64,000 nucleotides of DNA from Paraconiothyrium sp. Pb-2020 (Eukaryota > Ascomycota > Dothideomycetes > Pleosporales > Didymosphaeriaceae), in contig JAJUBI010000004.1 of the NCBI GenBank assembly GCA_022419385.1, positions 1,178,001-1,242,000 on the forward strand, read 5' to 3'. The position numbers were made by a program, and so were the translations under genes. The notes beneath the pieces are model-generated. The model saw only the letters and a program-made list of their open reading frames with translations, had not been told where the DNA came from and did not search any database. Positions 56,661 through 64,000 of the stretch are shown here, piece by piece. Each line of letters starts with the position of its first letter. Position 1 is the first letter of the stretch.

Positions 56661-58945
56661 ATGAAGTCTGTCCTCATCGTGGGTGGAGGCCCGGCTGGCC
56701 TTGTCGCCGCGAAGACACTCCTGGAGTATGGCGGTGGTACAAAGTACAAAGTCACATTGTTCGAGGCCGCAGACAAGGTCGGCGGCATGTGGAAATCGTC
56801 CCCTGGCGACAAGGGCGACATCTGCAGTCCGCACATGCGAACGAATCTCAGTCGTTTCACAGTCGCATTTCCTGATCTTACGTGGGAGTCTGCCGATCTC
56901 TCGGACCCTGTAACTGGAGCGAAGCCTTCTGGACCGCCTGCAATGTTTCCGCCAGCGTGGCAAGTAGGCCGGTATCTGCAGACGTATGCGAGCAAGTTCC
57001 TTGCGCCTGGAATCGTCCACTACAATAGGCGTGTGACTGCTGCAGACCTCGGAGGCGATCGTGGCGGAACATGGAACGTTACTTCAGTGGATCAGACCAC
57101 GCGGCAAGAATCGAAGGACTCTTTTGACTATCTGATCGTAGCTAGTGGGTTCTTTCACCGGGCTGGCCCCAAAATACGTCAGAGCCAGATGCAGCATGGA
57201 TCCGGAAAGAGGATACAGCATTCTACGCAATTTCGAGATATAGCATCATTCTCGGAAGACGCAGGCAAGGTAGTCGTTATTGGTGGTGGGATCAGTGGCA
57301 GTGAGGCAGCCGCTACAGCTGCTTTCCAAATTTCCAACGCAAAATACTCGCCTGGGCAGAATCCTGCATGGGCAGATAGCAAGGTTTACCACGTATTCGA
57401 CCGCCCGTTCTATACGCTTCCTCGATATATACCACAAGACCCGTACAATCCAGCAATCCAAGATTTCAATCTATCTCCTAAATTCCTCCCGCTCGACCTG
57501 GTTCTATACAACCTTGGCCGACGAGGCGGCAACGGCCCGATCAATGCGTCCATTGGACAAGTGCCAGCAGAGAAGGCTGAAAAGGGCCACGAGTTCATCA
57601 GAAATCTACTAGGTGGTGACCAACGAGCTACTGGGCGTTTGGAGCTGGTCTCAAAACCCGAGAAAATCCAGTTTCCTGCTTATACCGGAGTGACCGACAT
57701 GTACGCGGAATTTGTCAGGGATGGTACGATCGTACCTATCAATGGCCGCGTCGTAAACATCACGCAAGGCGCGAGTAAGGACTTCTCGTTAGAGATTGCT
57801 GCCCAGGGTCCCTGGGCTAATGCGAACGAGGTCGGTTCTAACGAGACTTGCGTATACTTGATCTAACATCGGCTCAGCCCATATCACATTTGGAAGACGT
57901 AACTGGTGTTGTCGAAGCGACCGGGTTTCAGTCGCATCTCGAATACCTCTCCGCCGATGTCAAGCAAGCCTTGGGTTACGATCCCGACAGTCATCGTGTT
58001 CCGTTGCTCGTATCACGCGGGTCGGTCTTTAATGGGAAGGTACCAAACATCGCCTTCGTCGGCTTTTACGAAGGCCCTTACTGGGGTGTAATGAGCATGC
58101 AAGCCAAGATCATTGCGCAACGTTGGGACCACAAAACATCCGCAAACGCAGTGTTCGATACGCTAGACACCAGCGATGCCCTGTCAGTACGACAAGCCAT
58201 CAAAGACAAAAAATTGGACGTCCCGCAGTTCTGGATGGCAGATTACGTTGGCCTGATGGAGGAATTCGCGCAGAGCGTGGGCTTGCAGCGTGATGATTCA
58301 GCTTTTGGTGCGGGTGGTCCGCTCTTTCCGGCACGGTACCAGGACGAGGCAGAAGAAACAACTGAGGCCGGGGCGGCCGTTCGCGAGGTCGCCGAAATCC
58401 TTCGGCGGTCAGAAAAGGAAGGTTTGTATGTGGCAGCTGCAGCCTTTCGGGGTATGCAAGGTACGTGGACGCTGCGAAGGAAGGTCGGCTCGCGTCTTCC
58501 TTCGATGCCTAACGGCATATTCGAAGGCACAGCCCATTTCAACCCGCGAACCCCCACTGATACTATCTACTCTGCGGAGTATTTGTACATTGAAGACGGT
58601 ACGCTTACCATGGACAACGGCATGAAATTTCCAGCTACACGGCGCTACGTCTACCGATACCAGGAAAGCAACGACGCGGTGACCGCGTGGTTCGTGGATG
58701 GAGATGGCCTGACCGTCGGTGACTTCTTCAACCGATTGGAGTTTTACCAGCCTACGGATACCGAACACGGCTGGATGGCCAAGGGCCATCATTGGTGCAG
58801 GCCCGATACGTACAAGAGCAGCTGCGAGTTTCGCTTCAGGGGCGCGAGCTTGGACACTTTCGGGATTACGTACGAGGTGACTGGACCGAAGAAAGACTAT
58901 AGCCACGAAAGTTGGTACAGTCGTCCGACACCGCGTGTTGCTTGA
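56661..58945 (+). CDS. Flavin monooxygenase-like protein fused to DUF6314, 745 aa
   Basis: Exons 56661-57830 and 57878-58945. The 47-nt intron GTCGGT...CTCAG, with GATCTAAC 15 nt before the splice, is phase 0. The N-terminal FAD Rossmann motif VLIVGGGPAGLVAAK is at residues 5-19, VGGMW at 40-44, the FMO-like KRIQHSTQFRD near 183-193, and the NADP motif VVVIGGGISGSEAA at 204-217. From about residue 580 (FRGMQGTWTLRRKVGSR) through RRYVYRYQESNDAVTAWFVD, GHHWCRPDTYKSSCEFRFRG and PKKDYSHESWYSRP the sequence matches the pattern I recall for DUF6314, a lipocalin-like domain of unknown function. The enzyme would hydroxylate a nucleophilic small molecule using FAD/NADPH. The fused domain may bind substrate or product (inference). 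Confidence 0.82.
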
Positions 58946-60488
58946 GCTGCAGCAGCAAGTGGCCGATCGAGTTTGAAGTGGTCGAGCTAGCACGCTGAGC
59001 GTCAAGAGTTGCGTACCTTGTAGGCATCGCCACACAATGAAAGCGAACATGATGTTTGCCCACGTCAGTCTACCTTACAGTCATACCTCAGCTCATGGAG
59101 ACTATCATGTTGAGCATGCTCATGTGCTTGGTTACGCTCAATCTAACCCTGCCGTCGTATCAATCGCTCTAGGAAAGATTACTCTACTGTCAACAGTACC
59201 GAATATCAGCAATCAAAAATGGCTGCATTCTAGTGTAGCCCTACAGTACTTTCCACTATTGTGACTGACCGCTTACTGTTGCTTCCAAAGATCATTGCAA
59301 TCACCACTGTGCAGTCAGCTTCGCATGCATGGCTGTGGATCCATGACGACCCTCGTTTTTCTCCGGTTACACATCCTGAATAGAGGAGATATAGTCTCAC
59401 CAACGCTGCAACAGATGTAAGACCCCGCTATCTCCATTCATCACCCGGAAGCGCCGCCAAGGCCCCTCAACCCGCTCTCGTGTCAATGGACACACCTACG
59501 AAGGTAACCACCCCTTGCAAGGTCATTTCCGACTCTATCGCAATCTACGTGAAGGCTGAATTGCGTTCGTATGACTGATCCAATTTTCAGATTACCATCC
59601 TTCCCAACAACCCGCCAATGCTGTGAGGCCACCTTCATATTATGGGGTCCACTTGGAAGGTATGCCCACGGTGTTGTGAGATGTTTCAGGCGTATTTTTC
59701 GAGGGCCTGTGGAACCCTGAGGCTGAGTGCCGCGAAACGGCTACAATGCCGGCGAGAGCTGTTGACGGACAGCTGCGACAGGACGACTTAGAGCCTCTCA
59801 TTTGCCATATTTACGCGTTCTGGAATTATTCTCCGCGGTTATCTGATCTTCAACACACCATCTTGAAACTTCATCCTAAAGTCTATTCTCAAACACGTTA
59901 CCTTGCATACTGCCCAGCGCCACAAACAGACTTGGAATGCCAACGTCCACTAGCCCCCCTCATGGAACTATTCTATCACCATCTCATCTCGGTTACCGTG
60001 TCACTCGCTTCAGCTGAGGAATGTGATCTGGAAGCCCACACGAGGTCTGAGTTACTCATGGTCCCACGCTCACCGCTCCAATGTGGATAGCAAGAGGTGC
60101 CCATCACTTCCCGGTGTAGCAGCCAGTGCAAATATGGTACCCTCGTAGCTTCCTCTTATCAATGTACAGGCTGAGTCTTAGATTTGTAACTTACCTGTGT
60201 GGCTACAAGCGCGATGAGAGATCGCGATCGAAGATGAGATCAATATTGTGCGGGTAAAGGGTGTGAGTGAGGTAGCGAGATCTGCGGTTCCCCAACCTAT
60301 TTAAGAGGACCACCTGGACGCCTTCGCCAAAGTTCGATTCACCGTTAAAGCGAGCTCCACTGCATTAACACCAGAAAAGAGTCTTCAATTCTTCATTTGG
60401 AACTTTCTGAGTCACGGGCTTACTGCCCTTTTCCAAATCTTTCGTCCTTCGATCGGTCAACCTTCCCAAACTACGCTCCCTCACCATA
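58946..60488. other. Intergenic, 1.5 kb
   Basis: No supported gene. A 114-codon frame at 59746-60090 has no motif, signal peptide or splice partner. Confidence 0.4.
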
Positions 60489-61099
60489 ATGAAAGCCATC
60501 TGTCTTCTTCTCTGTTCCTTCGCTGTTGCTGTTCTTGGTACGCCAGCGAAGAGGAACTGCCCGCAACAACAATGCGTCAATGCTACAGACAGCTGCGGTC
60601 AGCCTTTCAGCGAGTAAGTAGCCGCCAAAGAAGCGTACTGTATCCGCGCTGACCAGTCTCCAGGTGCTGGGATGCCTGTTCCCTCGGAGCTAGCGAGCAT
60701 CCGACCTTTGTCGCACCGCCGTGCTCAGTTTCGACCCCTGTCTTGCTATCAACAGCAGGCCTCAATACGACTCTGTCCACTGCTCGTATTATTCCGCCAG
60801 ACGTTACATCTGCGCCCAATCCATCGGCCACTCCACCTACCAACGGTTGCGAGTCACAGTTTACCATCTGTATCGACTACTTGAAACCCTGCAACAACGG
60901 AAGTTACAGCATCCCGTATGGAGGCTGTCACGATGCGTGCTCAACCGACAAGGTTTATACCGCCCCACGTTGTACGAAAACCGGGATACCCGAAGCGCCA
61001 ACGACTACAAAGACGAAGACCAAGAAGCCGAGTGTTACGAGGCCGGCGTGTAACAATGCTAAGAGCTTCATGTGCGCGCCTCTGAATTGGCGCCTCTGA
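60489..61099 (+). CDS. Small secreted cysteine-rich protein, 186 aa
   Basis: Exons 60489-60613 and 60664-61099; the intron GTAAGT...CCAG (50 nt) has CGCTGAC, and phase closes. The signal peptide is MKAICLLLCSFAVAVLG. The mature part has 14 cysteines, an even number compatible with seven disulfides, in two clusters: NCPQQQCVNATDSC ... ECWDAC ... PPC, and GCESQFTICIDYLKPC ... GGCHDAC ... RC ... AC ... C. The clusters are separated by a Thr/Ser/Pro linker, and a second basic linker (TTTKTKTKKPS) precedes the last two cysteines. No enzyme motif is visible. It is a plausible effector-like or wall-associated apoplastic protein, which is inference from size, secretion and cysteine content. Confidence 0.75.
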
Positions 61100-61660
61100 T
61101 CAAGGCGCGCCAGCTATGCTTCGCAAGATTCTCATTTATTTCTCTTATTGTCTCGATAGAATACGCAGCGTCTATTTCTTGCTTGTTTCTCTTTGACGAC
61201 CTCTTTTATTTGGTATAGTTTCTTCAATACTGCGCAGTTTTGGTCTGCCTTTCGCTCCTGGTTGTGCATTTGGTTACTCTCTTTAAGTAGATGAGCCACG
61301 GCCGTACATGCTTGTACTTCAAATTAATTGAATTTCTAGTTATCGTACACATAAACCGATTTGATATCGATTCATTCTAAGCAAGATAGTATTGCGTGTT
61401 TGATAGCCATAGTATTCGAATGGATCACATGAACCGATGGATGGCCCAGTGCTCAGATGGTATATCTCACGTGCAGGGTCCCAGAGCGACGTGCCATGCA
61501 GTGTTTGCGAGTAGTAATCGAGAGCAGGATGCTAGAAGGTATGATACAATTTGCATTAACCTTTGGGCAGAAGGGTATCAAATTAGGCCATTAAGGCATC
61601 AGAAAAGTGAAACTACAAAAAGAAGCAAGAAAGTCAAAAGCAACCCAAACCATCTCCACC
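61100..61660. other. Convergent 3' region
   Basis: AT-rich tail between the plus-strand cysteine-rich gene and the minus-strand gene ending at 61661. Nothing codable supported. Confidence 0.4.
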
Positions 61661-62473
61661 TCACTCCCAACTGTCATCAGCGTCCCGGTCCCAATCCATC
61701 TCCTCTCGCTCCTCCTCTTCCCTTCTCCTCCGCTCTGCCTCTTTCTCCATCTCCTCCAGCGGATTCTTCTTCTCCGAAGGGCCGGAGACAAGGCCGCGCA
61801 AGTTGATGCTGAGCTTGAGCTTCGGCTTCGGCTTCTCTTTCTGCTCTCGCAGAAGGGCTTCCTCCTCGACGTCCCGCACAACCGGAATCGTCTCCGATCC
61901 GCGCATGAACTGCACGAAGTACACGTGCATGCAGCATTCGCCGATCACGGTCGGAACGTCACCAATGTCCGAAATAGCTCCCCACTCGCGGACCGTCACC
62001 ACAGACAAGCCCTTCTCGGCATCGAAGCCCCAGCCGATCTCTTCCCGACGTAGCTTGTGGAGCTCAAGCGCTCCCGGGTTCTCCAGGTGTGTGAATGGGG
62101 TCTGGAGCTCGACCCAAGCTTCCTTGTTCTCGAGCACGAATTGGTCTTGCTTTAGCAGCTCGTCCAAGAGCGCAACATTCGCTGCTGCAGCCTTGTGGTA
62201 GACTGAGCCTATCTTCGTGATCTCACGCTCGCGCTCGGGGTAAAAGTATATGTTGCCTTTCTTCAAGCAGAAATGCTGGTGCATATCGTTGGGGGCGGGC
62301 CGGAGTTGATCAAAGCCACCTGCAGTGGCGGCGCGAGAGAAGAGGTCGTCGACCTGCTTGCGCAGCTGGTCGGGAAACGTGTCATACTTAGAATTGCTGG
62401 CCGGCTTGAAGTCGGCGGCGGTCTTCACGGCGGCGGTCTTGAGCTTGTCGACGGGGGTGAAGCGCAACGACAT
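61661..62473 (-). CDS. Uncharacterised conserved-looking protein, 270 aa
   Basis: A single exon from ATG 62473 (MSLRFTPVDKLKTAAVK). It has an alpha/beta-looking body: FPDQLRKQVDDLFSRA, HQHFCLKKGNIYFYPERER, VALLDELLKQDQFVLENK, EIGWGFDAEKGLSVVTVRE and GDVPTVIGECCMHVYFVQFM. The last 70 residues are highly charged, first Lys-rich (REQKEKPKPKLKL), then a Glu/Arg helix and an acidic DWDRDADDSWE end. No signal peptide or membrane span. The function is not recognised. A TATA-like stretch lies about 40 bases upstream of the ATG on this strand. Confidence 0.75.
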   Translation of the reverse strand: MSLRFTPVDKLKTAAVKTAADFKPASNSKYDTFPDQLRKQVDDLFSRAATAGGFDQLRPAPNDMHQHFCLKKGNIYFYPEREREITKIGSVYHKAAAANVALLDELLKQDQFVLENKEAWVELQTPFTHLENPGALELHKLRREEIGWGFDAEKGLSVVTVREWGAISDIGDVPTVIGECCMHVYFVQFMRGSETIPVVRDVEEEALLREQKEKPKPKLKLSINLRGLVSGPSEKKNPLEEMEKEAERRRREEEEREEMDWDRDADDSWE

Positions 62474-64000
62474 TCTGGCGGCGGTGTTGGCGTCGAGAAA
62501 GGAGAAAGCTTCGTATATAAAAGTTTGCTAGAGAAGAGAGTTGCAGGCGCGCGAGGCGTTGGTAGAGCTGTTGCGGGCGTTGCGGTTGTGGGTGCTTGGA
62601 GAAGAAGCTGGACAAGGCCGAGCGATATATATTGAGCGGGATATTCTGAGCAAGCGAGTGAATGCCCACGAAGCCACCACCTTCCTTCAAAATAGCCTGG
62701 GGTAACTCAAGGTATTGGTAATTTGTTAAGCCCGCTTCACCTCAAGCCTTTCAGCAACTTGTCCCGTGGCGAACGCCATACCCATCAAGAAGTATGCGTG
62801 TAGTATCTGCCGCATTGCGCCATCATCTTGTATTATAGTGTATAAATAGCACAGGATATCTCTGTAAAAACTTTTGAGTTCGCTCAAGATACCTTTATAC
62901 ACTTTTCCACGCCCACTGCATACGCCCGACTATTTGCCATCTGCTTGTCGAAGTCAGCAGGTCCACTTCACATATCAGTATCCCCAAAGGTAACTTGTAC
63001 CAGGAACCTTCCACAAGTGTTCCACTCTCATCTCATCCACGCTTAACAGATATCCTGGTTGTTCGCCCTTGCAAACAAGTCAGCAGACCCGATCTTTGAA
63101 TCCGGGGATTTGCTCAGTCGGTTACGATAGTCCCAGGAGAAACTCACATCAGGATACTTCCTGAGATAGTTCATGACCAACACCACCATGGCCAACATAT
63201 CAGCTACATGATCTGCAATGCATTCTTTCCCGTTGGCAGACCCAGGTCACACTAATTACAGTGCCTTTCCCGATCGATATCACACTTCCGGGTGTAACTC
63301 ACAGTAGATTGCCTCTACCGTATGGTTCATTATCAAGCCGTCAATGCCAGCATGCCAGACCCATGCATTACCATCGACTCACCTGGTCAGCAGGCTCATG
63401 TCATAAGTTATAATGACCTGCTGGCTCACCATTACGGCGCCATAGGCGACTCACAGTAGTAACCCGGCACAGAAAGCGCTTTCATCACGTCTTAAATCTT
63501 GACAAAGGCGTTAGTCTTTACCCAAAGTCAGTTTCTATCGCATGCATCCTACCTGATTCAACTTACTCTATGTGTCAAGTATGCCCACGTTGCGTGATCG
63601 CGTGATGCTTGCTCATGTTTGTCTCGGTACAACTTGGTTGCGGGTATCGAAACGGATTAGATATCCACTTAACATATTGCACACGTGCGCTTGACATCTC
63701 CAGGGTTCATCTTACAAGGTCTTCCATTGTATGTTTAGGGGTGTTGGGTTGTGTATTCTTTATAAAAGCCGAGAAGGTAGACAAGGTTCGATCTGTTGTC
63801 GTTCATCCGCACAGCAAAGGATGCGAAAAACAAGAGAAGAAGGATAAGTAGTGAAGAAGGACAACATGATTTGACAGTAGATGTCGTCGATCTAGCCTGA
63901 GGAAACAGCCTTATAACTATCATGGGAGTCCCAGCTTTTCTGACACTACGCTTTCTGAACATCGAATGAGTCCTTTACCACCCTCCCTTGATCGCCCAGG
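62474..64000. other. Intergenic to window end
   Basis: No gene supported. The promoter of the minus-strand gene lies at its left edge. Several CATCTAC/TCACTCA-type short motifs recur in 63100-63500, but no clear repeat unit could be defined. Confidence 0.4.

Overview
The window looks like nuclear DNA of a filamentous ascomycete, most likely a Pezizomycotina member. The genes are interrupted by short introns (about 42-86 nt) with GT...AG ends, and many carry a CTAAC-like branch site. The gene content is typical of that group: a HET-domain protein, a DUF3074 protein, a cutinase, a CBM-bearing GH43 enzyme, an APC-family permease, an FMO joined to a DUF6314 domain, and a small cysteine-rich secreted protein. 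No bacterial operon features, complete tRNA or rRNA genes, or CRISPR arrays were seen. Species cannot be assigned from sequence alone.

Layout. 1-1.7 kb has no supported gene. 1.7-2.75 kb holds a DUF3074 gene. 3.8-4.86 kb is repeat-derived: a degenerate minisatellite, then an LTR end followed directly by a primer-binding site matching an initiator-tRNA half. 4.86-15.75 kb is a normal genic stretch: an unknown 271-aa protein, a 1,545-aa Q/P-rich coiled-coil protein, a 190-aa protein and a chromodomain protein. 15.9-18.85 kb carries two CxxC-repeat genes on the minus strand, with a small secreted SEA-like protein between them. 19.8-24.4 kb holds a HET gene and an eight-exon permease. 28.0-28.9 kb holds a five-exon gene that is open in two frames over a 9-bp repeat. 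29.7-31.1 kb holds a proline/serine/alanine-rich protein.

31.8-45.1 kb is gene-poor and decayed. It contains a 26-bp minisatellite, a dispersed 20-bp inverted sequence, a few coding-like fragments and no intact gene I could defend. 45.1-62.5 kb is gene-rich again: a GH43-CBM galactanase-like enzyme, an F-box-like protein overlapping a GNAT gene tail to tail, a cutinase-family hydrolase, a solo LTR, two unknown small proteins, a Naa40/NatD-like acetyltransferase, a LYR-motif protein, the FMO-DUF6314 fusion, a 14-cysteine secreted protein and a conserved unknown. The last 1.5 kb shows nothing codable.

How the genes work together. This is not one pathway. A secreted, plant- or wall-facing set (GH43, cutinase-like, Cys-rich protein, SEA-like protein) is scattered among housekeeping genes (Naa40, LYRM2-like, chromodomain). 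Most gene models were rebuilt by hand from splice signals. Where reading phase closes across every junction I treat the model as well supported.
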